From SZUA-442 sp963759175 (GTDB lineage: Bacteria > Actinomycetota > Acidimicrobiia > Spongiisociales > UBA5794), in the NCBI GenBank assembly GCA_963759175.1, contig CAVWXP010000011.1:1-48716 (forward strand): DNA of 48,716 bases, in the 5' to 3' direction. The notes below the pieces were generated by a model. It made no database searches and was not told where the DNA came from. It was given only the letters and a program-made list of their open reading frames with translations. Shown here piece by piece: positions 36,181-46,297 of this stretch. Within the stretch, counting starts at the first letter, position 1. Each line of letters begins with the position of its first letter. The position numbers were made by a program, and so were the translations under genes.

Positions 36181-36259
36181 GTATCGAGATCGCGAACACA
36201 TCGAATACCTGGAACGCAATCAGCTGCCACCGTCCGAGCCGGCGTGATCGGCGCAAAGA

Positions 36260-36559
36260 TCAGCCTTGTTTGCGCGCCTTCAGCTTGTTGGCACCTTGGT
36301 AGCCGGTATCGGAACCGCAGGTTGAGAATGTGGTGAACAGGGAGACGCCGACGACCAGGTAGCCGATCGTGAAGACCTTCGATGCGTCCGTCGTAGGGGT
36401 CAGGTCGCCGAAGCCGACCGTCGTCATCGCCACGACGGAGAAATACACCGAATCAACCCAGCTCCAGTCCTCCAACCACCGGTACACGACAGTTCCGGTC
36501 ACAACGAGGAGACGAGCGCCGACGAGCGTGAGCAGCTTGAATGCATGCTGGTCGATCAC
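36260..36559 (-). CDS. Small two-helix potassium channel
   Basis: 99 residues from GTG 36559. First helix about 8-26 (LLTLVGARLLVVTGTVVY), pore helix and selectivity filter MTTVGFGD at 45-52, second helix about 62-78 (VFTIGYLVVGVSLFTTF). This is the minimal KcsA-like pore with no ligand-binding domain. In-frame upstream sequence meets a stop 33 bases before the GTG, so the short N-terminus is real unless there is an indel. It forms tetramers in the membrane and passes K+ (family knowledge). Confidence 0.85.
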   Translation of the reverse strand: MIDQHAFKLLTLVGARLLVVTGTVVYRWLEDWSWVDSVYFSVVAMTTVGFGDLTPTTDASKVFTIGYLVVGVSLFTTFSTCGSDTGYQGANKLKARKQG

Positions 36560-36641
36560 TTGCCTGGTATTGGTCTGTATCCGGCCATGGGGTCCTCAGG
36601 TCTCGCATGTGCCATCGGTCGATGCAAGCGTATGTCGGTCG

Positions 36642-37883
36642 TCACGATACCCCGTCACCGCGCGGCTCCCGGGAGCGAGACCGCTCATCCTCGAGAACGG
36701 ACAGCACCCCCTCGATCATCGCCGACGACTGCTGGGAGTAGGCCAGATCGAAGATGTGCTGGGCGCCAGGGAACTCCATGTACACGACCCGCGATCCCGA
36801 CACGGACCGCAGCCGCTCCACGAAGGCGCGCGTCTCCTCCACGGGGGCAAGTGTGTCCCTGTCTCCCTGGGGGATCACGAACACCGGCGCATCGGCATGG
36901 ATGCGATCGATCGGCGAAGCGTCAGAGAACCTCTCCGGCTCGTCGGTGAGATAGGCCTTGATCACCAGCGGTTCCATCAACAACGGCACGAACTGGCTGC
37001 TCTGAACGCCCATCCGATTGGTCGTGTCGTAGATGCCATAGATGGGAACGACGACGTCCACGGAGGTATCGACATCCTCGAATCCCGGCTGGTAGGCGGG
37101 CAGGTTCTCCGTCAGCCCGACCATCGCTGCGAGGTGCCCACCGGCGGAACCTCCGGCTACCGCAACGAACGACGGGTCGCCGCCGTACTCGCGGATGTTC
37201 TGTCGTATCCAGGCGAGGCCGGCCTTGGCATCGGTCAGGTGGTCCGGCCACGTCGCACCTGGACTCAATCGGTAGTTGACCGAAACGCACACCCATCCGT
37301 GGCGAGCGAGATGGTGCATGAGGGGGAGACCCTGTTCCCGCTTGTCGCCCACGACCCATCCCCCACCGTGGATGTACATCAGCACCGGACGTCCCCCGGC
37401 CTGCGTGCCATCGTGGAAGACGTCGAGCTTCAGTGTCCTGCCTGCGACACGGCGGAACTCGATGCCAGAGACCTTGGCGACACTTCTCCCCCGCATGGGG
37501 ATTGCCAGGAGCACCCGCCACGTGGGGACCTTCGCCTTCGTACGTGCGACACCGGCCTCGGCGAGGGCCGAATCGACGATGCCGCTTGCGCCCCGGATCT
37601 GGAAGAGGACGAAGCCCGTCCCGACCCAGGACACCACCAGGACGCCGAGGCATGCCCAACCGAGGGGACTCGCCAACGCACCGGCCGCAACGAGGAGTGC
37701 GGTCCCCATCATCTGGAAGACCAAGGTCTGCACGGGGAGTCCGATGACGAACCAGGACCACAGCATCGACGGGATCAGGACCACCACGTTGCGCAGCGGC
37801 CACAGGGCGTTGAGCGTTGCGGTTGCCGACCAGATGGTGAGGAGCAACAGCAGCACGGTTGCCAGCGTCTCGACGGCCGACAC
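36642..37883 (-). CDS. Membrane-anchored alpha/beta-hydrolase (lipase/esterase, hormone-sensitive-lipase-like)
   Basis: 413 residues from GTG 37883, preceded by GGAGGTAGGA; longer starts (ATG 37910, frame open to 38030) lack such a site. Two to three membrane helices (LATVLLLLLTIWSATA; IPSMLWSWFVIG; WACLGVLVVSWVGTGFVLF) precede the catalytic domain. That domain has oxyanion motif YIHGGGWVVGD, nucleophile AVAGGSAGGHLAA, acid region VFVIPQGDRDTLAP and catalytic His in GAQHIFDLA. Likely hydrolyses a lipid or ester at the membrane. Divergent from the GTPase gene. Confidence 0.88.
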   Translation of the reverse strand: MSAVETLATVLLLLLTIWSATATLNALWPLRNVVVLIPSMLWSWFVIGLPVQTLVFQMMGTALLVAAGALASPLGWACLGVLVVSWVGTGFVLFQIRGASGIVDSALAEAGVARTKAKVPTWRVLLAIPMRGRSVAKVSGIEFRRVAGRTLKLDVFHDGTQAGGRPVLMYIHGGGWVVGDKREQGLPLMHHLARHGWVCVSVNYRLSPGATWPDHLTDAKAGLAWIRQNIREYGGDPSFVAVAGGSAGGHLAAMVGLTENLPAYQPGFEDVDTSVDVVVPIYGIYDTTNRMGVQSSQFVPLLMEPLVIKAYLTDEPERFSDASPIDRIHADAPVFVIPQGDRDTLAPVEETRAFVERLRSVSGSRVVYMEFPGAQHIFDLAYSQQSSAMIEGVLSVLEDERSRSREPRGDGVS

Positions 37884-38001
37884 TCCTACCTCCTCGCGCC
37901 GCTCATCCATCTCAGCGTAGTTGGGCCATGGCGGGGAGACGGATGGGCGGCAACGTATCGCTACGATCGGCATGTGACGCCGCTGTGTGCGAGGTGACGA
38001 C

Positions 38002-39012
38002 ATGCCCGCAAACCTGACGCCTGCCTTCAAGGCAGCGGAGGCGCATTACCGACGTGCGAAGGATCCCTCGGATCGCCTCGATGCCCTCAAGGAGATGCTC
38101 AAGGCGATCCCGAAGCACAAGGGCACCGAGCACCTCCAGGGTGACATCAAAGCCAAGATCCGCGAGCTGACCGACGAGGTCTCCGGCCCGCGCAAAGGCG
38201 GGGCGAAGACGGGTCCATCGACGGTCGTTCGACCCGAGGGCGCGGGCCAGGTCGCCCTCCTCGGGCCCCCAAACAGTGGGAAATCGACGCTGCACGCGAG
38301 GCTCACCGGGTCCCATGCCGAGGCGGGTGCGTACCCGTTCACGACCCAACACCCCCTGCCGGGCATGATGCCGGTGCGCGACGTACGGATCCAGCTCGTG
38401 GACCTACCGCCCATCGCCGTCGAGCATCCCGTGCCCTGGATCAGCAACGCCCTGTACCCGGCGGACGGGTGCCTGCTGATCGTCGACGTCGCGCAACCGG
38501 GGGTGGTCGAGCGTGTGGTCGAACTCCATCGGATTCTGGAGGACCGCAAGGTGGTGCTGACCGGTCGCTGGCCCTCCGACGGTCCCCCCGACGCCGAGGC
38601 CGAGCTGTTCACCAAGGTGCTCCCGACGCTGCTCGTCGCCGCCAAGACGGACCATCCCGAGGCGTCGGAACAGGAACTGGCCGTACTCGAGGAGCTCGCC
38701 GATCTCGACTACCCCTACATCGCGGTGTCAACGGAGACGGGGCGGGGAGTCGATGAACTCGGGGGCTGGTTGTTCGATCATCTCGGGGTGATCAGGGTGT
38801 ACACGAAGATCCCTGGCAAGGACCCAGACATGGAACAGCCCTACACGATGCGCCCCGGCGCCACCGTCGAGGACGTCGCCGTGCTGGTGCATCGCGACAT
38901 CGCAGCCGGACTGCGCTTCGCACGCGTGTGGAGCGACCACGGCTTCGCCGGGCAGCACGTCGGTCGCGACCACCTGGTCGTCGACGGCGACATCCTCGAG
39001 CTCCACGCGTAG
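38002..39012 (+). CDS. DRG/Obg-like GTPase with TGS domain
   Basis: 336 residues from ATG 38002 after GAGGTGACGAC. Residues 1-60 are a helical hairpin (DPSDRLDALKEMLKAIPKHKG). The G domain has G1 GPPNSGKST (88-96), switch segment AYPFTTQHPLPGMM, G3 VDLPP, and G4 VAAKTD in place of NKxD. The C-terminus is a TGS domain: IRVYTKIPGKDPDMEQPYTM...VWSDHGFAGQHVGRDHLVVDGDILELH. These features match the DRG family, mainly archaeal and eukaryotic, with scattered bacterial members. Partner and process unknown; DRG proteins act with ribosomes. Confidence 0.9.
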   Translation: MPANLTPAFKAAEAHYRRAKDPSDRLDALKEMLKAIPKHKGTEHLQGDIKAKIRELTDEVSGPRKGGAKTGPSTVVRPEGAGQVALLGPPNSGKSTLHARLTGSHAEAGAYPFTTQHPLPGMMPVRDVRIQLVDLPPIAVEHPVPWISNALYPADGCLLIVDVAQPGVVERVVELHRILEDRKVVLTGRWPSDGPPDAEAELFTKVLPTLLVAAKTDHPEASEQELAVLEELADLDYPYIAVSTETGRGVDELGGWLFDHLGVIRVYTKIPGKDPDMEQPYTMRPGATVEDVAVLVHRDIAAGLRFARVWSDHGFAGQHVGRDHLVVDGDILELHA

Positions 39013-39296
39013 AGACCCGTCGGCATCCCTCGGCGCTCCGCGGTGGGTCGCTCCACGGCCCTGAGGGCGAAGTACTCCGTCACCTCGTGCACGTCGCCGT
39101 CATCGTCGCGAGCCGAACTCCGACGAACGGCCCAGTCGCCGGACGACGGGATGGCGCCATCACGGGTGCGCACGTCGGGCTCATCCGCCACCACGTATGC
39201 AGCGTCGGCAACGTGCACCACGATGCCACCGCCGTCGGTGGCATCGGTTCGATGAAGCGCGTCCCACTCCACGATGATGTTGCTGGGGTCCGTCAT
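38841..39296 (-). CDS. Small hypothetical protein, 3' end uncertain
   Basis: ATG 39296 is preceded by CAGGAGGTCGAGCC, a very strong ribosome-binding site. The first 85 residues (NIIVEWDALHRTDATDGGGIVVHVADAAYVVADEPDVRTRDGAI...VHEVTEYFALRAVE) look protein-like, acidic and beta-rich. Beyond 39012 the frame overlaps the convergent GTPase gene for 172 bases and turns Ser/Arg-rich. The true stop may be near 39015 if a frame break is hidden, but I could not find it. No family recognised. Confidence 0.5.
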   Translation of the reverse strand: MTDPSNIIVEWDALHRTDATDGGGIVVHVADAAYVVADEPDVRTRDGAIPSSGDWAVRRSSARDDDGDVHEVTEYFALRAVERPTAERRGMPTGLYAWSSRMSPSTTRWSRPTCCPAKPWSLHTRAKRSPAAMSRCTSTATSSTVAPGRIV

Positions 39297-39380
39297 GGCT
39301 CGACCTCCTGTGAGTCACGGCGTGTACCGGAGGAAACCACTGGATCGCTACAAATGCGGTCATGGACGATGACATCTGTG

Positions 39381-39429
39381 TGAACTCTGAACTCTGAGCT
39401 TTGAGCTTTGAGCCTTGGGCTGTGAGCTG
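39381..39429 (+). repeat. Left heptad-repeat array of the repeat island
   Basis: Seven imperfect copies of a 7-mer: TGAACTC twice, TGAGCTT twice, then TGAGCCT, TGGGCTG and TGAGCTG. The same heptad array occurs in inverted orientation at 40195-40236, so the two arrays frame the palindrome cluster like terminal inverted repeats. Confidence 0.85.
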
Positions 39430-39445
39430 GGCGACCGCAACGTCA

Positions 39446-40157
39446 GTCCCCCTTTCAAGGGGGACGGGCGAACGAAGAGAGCCAGGGGGATCGTCGTCGG
39501 TGACCAGGGTGGGTCTCCGAAGGTCTGCCGAGGAATCAGTCCCCCTTTCAAGGGGGACGGGCGAACGAAGAGAGCCAGGGGGATCGTCGTCGGTGACCAG
39601 GGTGGGTCTTCGAAGGTCTGCCGATGAATCGTCCCCCTTTCAAGGGGGACGGGCGAACGAAGAGAAAGGGGGATCGTCGCGGAGACCGGGAGCTCGAGCT
39701 CCTCTTGGGTTCGTCCCCCTTTCAAGGGGGACGGGCGAACGAAGAGAGCCAGGGGGATCGTCGTCGGTGACCAGGGTGGGTCTTCGAAGGTCTGCCGAGG
39801 AATCAGTCCCCCTTTCAAGGGGGACGGGCGAACGAAGAGAGCCAGGGGGATCGTCGTCGGTGACCAGGGTGGGTCTCCGAAGGTCTGCCGATCCCCCTGC
39901 ATCGTCGCTCCGCTCCTCTGCCGTCCCCCTTGAAAGGGGGACTGAAGCATGGCTCCCGTTGAAATGGGGGACCGAAGGCAGGAAAGAACCGTGCGAGCGG
40001 AGCGAGCTCCTCTTGGGTTCGTCCCCCTTTCAAGGGGGACGGGCGAACGAAGAGAGCCAGGGGGATCGTCGTCGGTGACCAGGGTGGGTCTTCGAAGGTC
40101 TGCCGATCCCCCTGCATCGTCGCTCCGCTCCTCTGCCGTCCCCCTTGAAAGGGGGAC
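39446..40157. repeat. Cluster of eight GTCCCCC-type palindromes in ~93-bp units (REP-like)
   Basis: The 20-base palindrome GTCCCCCTTTCAAGGGGGAC (9-bp arms) occurs at 39446, 39539, 39631, 39713, 39806 and 40021. It recurs in reverse orientation (TTGAAA centre) at 39923 and 40138, and a degenerate copy lies near 39956. Between palindromes the sequence GGGCGAACGAAGAGAGCC, GGGGGATCGTCGTCGG and GGGTGGGTCTTCGAAGG repeats. Long open frames here on both strands are by-products of the repeats. The whole stretch 39430-40194 has no gene. Looks like a non-autonomous REP/MITE-like element array. Confidence 0.88.
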
Positions 40158-40194
40158 CAACCCATGGCTCCCCTGCAACGTCGCTCTGCGCCAC

Positions 40195-40236
40195 CAACTC
40201 AGGACTCAAAGCTCAAAGCTCAAAGCTCAAAGCTCA
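40195..40236 (-). repeat. Right heptad-repeat array (inverted)
   Basis: CAACTCA, GGACTCA and four exact AAGCTCA copies; on the minus strand these read TGAGCTT four times, TGAGTCC and TGAGTTG. Inverted relative to the left array at 39381-39429. Confidence 0.85.
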
Positions 40237-40280
40237 TACACAATCCACCGGGATCCGAGTTGATCGTCGATACTGGTGGG

Positions 40281-42772
40281 ATGGAGAACGGCCGGGCGAC
40301 CGAGACGGGACGCCAAGTGAATGGGACGTCCGGGGCGGGCCTCGGAACCTTCGCTGGTGTCTTCACCCCTTCGATCCTGACGATCCTCGGCATCATCCTC
40401 TTCTTGAGGACCGGCTATGTCGTGGGCAACGCCGGGTTCGGTGGCGCCCTCCTCATCATCGCCATCGCGACGTCGGTCTCCGTGCTCACCAGCATCTCGC
40501 TGGCCGCCATCGCCACGAACATCCAGGTCAAGGGCGGCGGCGACTACTACCTCATCTCACGCACCCTCGGCCTCGAGTTCGGAGGCGCTATCGGGGTGGT
40601 CCTCTTCCTCGCACAATCGATCTCGGTGGCGTTCTACGCGATCGGCTTCGGGGAGGCACTCACTGCGATGATCGGGTGGGACTCGCGCCTCGGCGTCCAG
40701 CTCATCGCCGCCGTCGCGGTGCTCGCTCTCTTCGCCTTCGCCTGGGCGGGTGCGGACGTAGCAACGAGGCTCCAGTTCGTGATCATGGCGCTGCTGATCG
40801 TCGCCCTCGTGTCGTTCTTCGCCGGCGCGATCGGTGCCTTTGATACCGCGACATTCGGTGACTCGTGGTCCGCACCTCCTGGCGCCATCGGCTACTGGGC
40901 GGCCTTTGCGATCTTCTTCCCCGCGGTCACGGGGTTCACGCAGGGTGTGAGCATGTCGGGCGACCTCAAGGACCCCAGCCGCAGCCTTCCGGTCGGCACG
41001 TTCTCGGCAGTGGGTCTATCGACCATCGTGTACGTCGCCGTCGCCATCCTCATCGCAGGAGGCGTGCCACTGACCATGCTGGTCAGCGACGACGGGTCGG
41101 CAATGCGGGACCTCGCCGCTGATCGGTGCACTCGTCGGTATCGGGGTGATCGCGGCGACGCTGTCATCCGCGATGGCATCATTCCTGGGTGCGCCCAGGA
41201 TCCTCCAATCGATGGCGTCGGACCGCGTTCTTCCCCCTCATCGACGGATTCGCCAAGGGTCATGGCGATGCCAACAACCCCCGACGCGCCGTCCTCGTCA
41301 GCCTGGCCATAGCCCTCGCCACCATCATCCTGGGAAGCGTGAACGTCATCGCCCCGGTCGTATCGATGTTCTTCCTCATCTCCTACGGGCTCATCAACTA
41401 CGCCACGTTCTACGAGGCCAGGGCCCAGAGCCCGGCCTTCCGACCGCGGTTCCGGTTCTTCAGCAAGTGGGCGAGCCTCGCGGGAGCCGTGCTCTGCGCC
41501 GCAGCGATGATCGCGATCAACCCGATCGCGGGCGTCGCATCGATCGTGGTGCTCTTCGCGATCTACAAGTACCTCGAGCGGCGCTCGGTCCCCGAACGGT
41601 GGGCCGATGCGAGCCATTCGCACCACTTCCAGCGTGCCATCGAGAGCATCCGAGCGATGGACAAGGAGGTCGAGCACCCCCGCAACTGGCGTCCCCAGAT
41701 CCTCGTCTTCTCCGCCGATCCGAGCAGGCGCGAGCGCTTGTTGCGCTTCGCAAAGTGGATCGAGGGCAACAGCGGCCTCACCGGTGCATTCCGTATCGTC
41801 GTCGGCGAGGGAATCCGCAAGCGCATCGAGGCCGACCAGGAGCAGGACGCGCTCCGGGCCGAGATCGACGACCTCGGACTCGATGTCCACGCACGGGCGG
41901 TGCTCGCACCCGACGGCCTGCAGGCCCTTCCGGTCATCGTCCAGGCGTTCGGTATCGGGAAGCTCCGCTCCAACCTCGTGCTCTTCGGTTGGCCTGAATC
42001 GTCCGATCCCGATCGCATCGGCACCTATGTCGGCGCCGTCCGGGAGGTCGCTCGCCTCGGCGTGAGCGTCGTGAGCATCTCCACGGACGATGAGCGGTGG
42101 GATCGATTCCTCGCTTCCGATCCACGTGAGCGACGGATCGACGTGTGGTGGGAGGACAACGACTCAGGTCGCCTGTCGCTGTTGGCGGCATACCTGTGTA
42201 CGCGTGACGAGCAGTGGCGCCATGCGAAGATCCGGCTGCTCACACTCGCGAACGGCGACCCGGTGGTCAACAAGGCCGAACTGCAGGACATCCTCGATGA
42301 GGCCCGCATCGACGCCGACATCAAGGTGGTGGCGGTACCCACCCACGATGCGATCATCCGTGCGGTCAGGGATGCGTCGCTCGTCCTCGCACCGATGCAC
42401 CTGCGGCGGTCCACCATCGTCGATCCCCTCGACGGGGACATGATCGAGCTGGCCGCGAGAATGCCCATGACCGCCGCATTCCACGCCGGATCGCCGATCG
42501 TGCTCGACACGGATCCTGCCAGCGGATTCGCCGCCCAGCTCGCCGAAGCCGAGCAGGCCGTCGACGAGGCCAAGGAGCGACTCGCCAAGCTCGAAACGCA
42601 ACTCGAGAATGCCCACGCAGAACTCGAGTCGATGGACATCGACGCCACGGACGCCGCGGCGATCGCCGAGTTCGAGGAGCGCCTCGAACGAATCCACCGA
42701 CGCACACTCTCAGCCCGTGCACGGGTGGAACGGACCGAAGCCGAGGCGCGGACCCTCATGGCAAGCCGGTGA
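40281..42772 (+). CDS. Cation-chloride-cotransporter/APC-family permease with C-terminal soluble domain (two frame breaks)
   Basis: Joined across one extra base near 41115 and one near 41232, it encodes 829 residues. N-terminal membrane part: GTFAGVFTPSILTILGIILFLRTGYVVGNAGF, the CCC/SLC12 first helix, then about eleven further helices, including AFAIFFPAVTGFTQGVSMSGDLKDPSRSLP and LIGALVGIGVIAATLSSAMASFLGAPRILQSMA. The C-terminal 370 residues are soluble: NWRPQILVFSADPSRRERLLRFAKW (Usp-like or SLC12 C-terminal domain) and a final coiled coil of Glu/Lys/Leu (LAEAEQAVDEAKERLAKLETQLEN). Predicted: chloride-coupled cation (K+ or Na+) symport; the ion pair cannot be read from sequence. Its promoter must lie in or beside the repeat island. 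Confidence 0.82.
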
Positions 42773-42779
42773 TCGGCGG

Positions 42780-43593
42780 TCAGTCGGCCGGGAGCAGGAA
42801 GGCCAACGCATCGGGCAGCCTCCTCGCCCACGCCACCTCGATGTGTGTGGCGCCGGGTTCGAGCCTGGCGAGCAGATCCGTTCCGTACCCAGCGTCGAGG
42901 CACCACGTCCTCAGGCGATGGAATGCGTCAACGTAGGAACCACTCATCACCGGGTCCATCGGCATCTCGTCGGATCCGACATCGAGGTAGATCCGACCCG
43001 GAGGAGGATCCACGTCCTCGAGGAACGACCACACCTGCGGTGTCCACCACGCCGCCGTGCTCATCGAGCCCACGAACCCGAACGTCTGCGGGTACGCGAG
43101 GAAGCAGTAGAGCGAGATCAGCCCACCGAGCGAACTCCCCATCACGCCACGATGGGAACGGTCAGCGCGGGTGGGCAGGGTGCCATCGACGAAGGTCACG
43201 ACCTGCTCGACGACGAATCGTGCATAGCTGTCGCCGGCGACATCGTGCGTGAAGTGGTTCGGCCATGGGCAGTACTCGTGCATCCGGCGGTCCCCTGCGT
43301 TCGGGATACCGATCACGATGGCCCTCCGACCCCATCGACAGGAGCGTCTCGTCCACGCACCATTCCCCCGTGTGGCTCGCCGGCTCGTCGAAGAGGTTGT
43401 CACCGTCGTGCATGTACAGCACCGGGAGGGATGCGTCCCCCTCGATCCCAGGGGGGATCCACGCCACCAGCTCCACCGAGCGACCGAGGCCAGCCGCGGC
43501 AAGGGGGCGACTCACCAGCAGTGTCCCCACGACGGTGCTGTCCGGCAGATGTTCGTACGGTCTCCACGACGTCGTGTCCAAATCCAACCCCAT
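42780..43593 (-). CDS. Esterase of the enterochelin-esterase/YbbA-like alpha/beta-hydrolase family (one frame break)
   Basis: N-terminal half: VVGTLLVSRPLAAAGLGRSVELVAWIPPGIEGDASLPVLYMHDGDNLFDE. Near 43328 there is one extra base, then RAIVIGIPNAGDRRMHEYCPWPNHF, the nucleophile HRGVMGSSLGGLISLYCF, and the C-terminal GATHIEVAWARRLPDAL with the catalytic His. Corrected length 270 residues, normal for esterase-D-like (COG2382) enzymes. The gene is 8 bases from the convergent permease stop. Substrate unknown. Confidence 0.83.
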
Positions 43594-43683
43594 GTCCCGA
43601 CCCTACCTCCGCTCCCGCACGAGCGATCGCAGACGCTCCGACGATGAGCATCGTCCGTCGATCGATGCATCTAGGGTGGCGCC

Positions 43684-44992
43684 GTGTATCGAGTTCGTTG
43701 GTGGATCGCCGGTATCGTCGCACGCGTCGTCACGCTCATCTTGTTCCGCGGCGTCGAGGTCGCCGGGTCGACGGACCACGACGGTCCCCGCCTGGTCGTC
43801 GCCAACCACTTCGGGGGTCTCGTCGATGCGATCGTCGTGATCCGCGCCCTGGGAGGATTGCCCCACATCGTCGCCAAGTCGACGCTGTTCTCCTCCCTGC
43901 CACTGAGGCTCCTGCTGAAACTCCTCGGGGTCGTGCCCGTATACCGACAGGCAGACACGTCAGACACGTCCCAGAACACGTCATCCTTCGACGAGGTGGC
44001 AAAGGCCCTCGTCAAAGGTGAGTCCGTGCTGATCTTCCCCGAGGGAACGGTCACCGACACCCAGGAGCTGCAGAAGGTCCGAACCGGCGCAGCGAGGATG
44101 GCACTGCGTGCGATCGAGGTCGGAGCCACGAACCTCCAGATCGTCCCACTCGGCATCACCTACGAGGACAAGGTGTCGTCACGCGCGGGTGCTCGTGGAG
44201 ATCGGCGTCCCGATCACCGAAGCCGACATCGCATCGATGCCCGCGGGTGAGCCCATCGCCGAGGCGAACCGTGACCTCGTACACCAGGTCACCGAGACCA
44301 TTCGGTCGCATCTCGCAGCCGTCGCCCCCGACTACGGCTCATTGGTCCGGGAACGCACCATGATGCTCGCGGCGTCGATCCACGTGCGATCCCGAATGAC
44401 CAAGGCCTTCGACGAACCCGCCATGAGCGATCTGCGCACCGTCGCCCAGCAACTCGCCATTGCTACCACTCCCGGCGATGACGCACGGTTCGCTGAGACC
44501 GGCTCATACCAGCTCGCCCTCTCGGCCAGCGGGCTCGAGGACCACCAGATACAGCCCGCCCCCAGGACTCGGGACCTGGCGCGCATCGCCGTGCGCAAGG
44601 GGCTGATCGTGCTGGTGATTGCGCCGTTCGCGCTGCTCGGGCTCGTCGGCAACCTGATCGCCATCCTGCTCGTCATCGCCGTGGGGGCATTCGTGAAGGA
44701 GCCTGTCTCGAAGGGAACCGCCAGGGTCATCACCGGTATCGTCGCGTTCCCCCTGACCTGGGTCGTGGCGGCCATCACCACCGACCCCAGCTACTGGTGG
44801 CTGGCGATCGGACTCGCACTCGTGGGGCTCGTCTTCCTCGTGATCGGCGCCGCCCAGGTCATCGACCTGTTCGAGGCGCTCTCGGCGTGGTGGGCGGTCA
44901 GGAACCACATCGCCCTCCTCCCGGACCTCCACGAGATGCGGGCACAGGCCGACCGTGAACTCGGGTCCATCCTGACATCTGCCGACAGCTGA
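43684..44992 (+). CDS. 1-acyl-sn-glycerol-3-phosphate acyltransferase-like protein (PlsC family, one frame break)
   Basis: GTG 43684. The acyltransferase block includes motif I VVANHFGGLVDAIV (NHx4D), the loop VAKSTLFSSLPL, the motif FPEGTVTD and IVPLGITYE. One extra base near 44190 breaks the frame before RVLVEIGVPITEADIASMP, which continues. The C-terminal 250 residues are helical, with two to three membrane segments (GLIVLVIAPFALLGLVGNLIAILLVIAVGAFV; WWLAIGLALVGLVFLVIGAAQVI). Corrected length 435 residues. Enzyme for lysophosphatidate acylation or a related phospholipid remodelling step (family inference); the long membrane tail is typical of some large PlsC variants. Confidence 0.85.
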
Positions 44993-44999
44993 CCGTCGA

Positions 45000-46297
45000 T
45001 CAGACGATCGATGCGGCGAGCGGAGGGAAGCGAAGGACGACAGAGGCACCTCCGGACGACGACGTGCCCACCACCATCGAGCCGCCGGCGCTCTCGACGG
45101 TGCGACGGGCGATGTCGAGACCGAGCCCCGACGACCGCGCCCCGCTCTCGCCACGCGCCGTCACATCGATGTCGGAGGGAAACCCCTCTCCCCGATCCTC
45201 GACGACGAGGTCGACACCGCCACCGGACGACTCGCGCACCGCCACCGTGAACCCGACACCGCGCTCGGTGTGGGCGAATACGTTCCCGATCATGGCGTCG
45301 ACGGCCGCAGTGAGGTCGTTTCGCGCCACGCCCACGGGTGCAGGACGAACGGCGATGTCGACGGTGACCTCGCGTTCCTCGTCCGACGCGAGCGGTTCCC
45401 AGTAGGTGATCCGGTATCCGGTGATCTGGGCGAGGTCCGAACGGGTCACCATCGATGCGCGGTCGACGCGTCGAGCCTCGGCGATCACGTGATCGACGAC
45501 TCGATGCAACTCGTCGAGCTGCCCGAGGATCACCTCCCTACGCTCGTCGGTGGGTAGCGACTCGGCCGTGAGGCGCGCCCCGTGAGCGGGGTACGGAGCC
45601 GATGGGCGAGGTCAGCCACCTCCTCACGCTCGCTGCGCAGGAGCTCCTCGACCTGGATTGCAAGCCGGTTGAATGCCCGTCCGACCGCCTCGATCTCCTC
45701 TGGCCCCGACGGTTCGACGCGGGCATCGAGATCTCCCGCACCGAGGCGTTCAGCTGCCTCCGACAACTCCTCGACCGGTGTAACCACCGACCGACCGAGC
45801 CGATCCGCCACGAGCACGGCGATCATGACGAGCACGACACCGACGATGACGAGGATGATCCAGGTGCGTATGACCCCTTCGGTCATGGCCTCGTCGGTCG
45901 CCACCGATCGCACAACGAACGTCCCATCGGAGGTCACGACCGGGACGTACACCGCCTCCCCGCCCTCGACCGGCTGCCTGAACGACGCACCTTCCTCAGC
46001 CGGCGTGATGTCCTCGCCCGGGTCGAGGGGTGGACCCACCACGGCGCCATCGGGAGCGACGACCGTGAGGGGTCGATCGGTCGCCGAGACCGAGGGCAGG
46101 ACCTGCTCGACGTCGATCGAGCCACTCGACTCGGCGACCACGACGATGAGACGCGCAACGGACTCGGCGTCACGCTCGGCAGCGGCGAGCTCACGATCGG
46201 CAGCGAGATCCCTCGTCAGGATCGCCAGCGGAACCAGGAACGCGATGGCGACCATCGAGGTGACGGCCACGGCAACGACGATGAGGCTGCGTCTCAT
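45000..46297 (-). CDS. Two-component sensor histidine kinase (one frame break)
   Basis: 432 residues after restoring one base near 45570. TM1 about 5-28, extracytoplasmic sensing domain (about 29-140) containing SVSATDRPLTVVAPDGAVVG and QPVEGGEAVYVPVVTSDGTFVV, TM2 about 145-165, HAMP (VVTPVEELSEAAERLGAGDLDARV). DHp phosphoacceptor His is in ADLAHRLRTPLTG; the break follows directly, then LTAESLPTDERREVI. The ATPase domain has N-box MIGNVFAHTERG, G1 VEDRGEGFP and G2 GLGLDIARRT. The start overlaps the response-regulator stop by 4 bases (ATGA), so it is co-transcribed. Senses an unknown envelope signal. Confidence 0.88.

Noticed and set aside
39446..40157. Possible CRISPR array (regular ~93-bp spacing)
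   Set aside because: The repeated part includes the intervals, so there are no unique spacers; repeats occur in both orientations and no cas genes are near.
39360..40178. Long open frames on both strands across the repeat island (up to 272 codons)
   Set aside because: They translate the repeats themselves (SPFQGGR- and VPLSRGT-type strings) in both directions, with no start signals and no family; typical by-product of GC-rich repeats.
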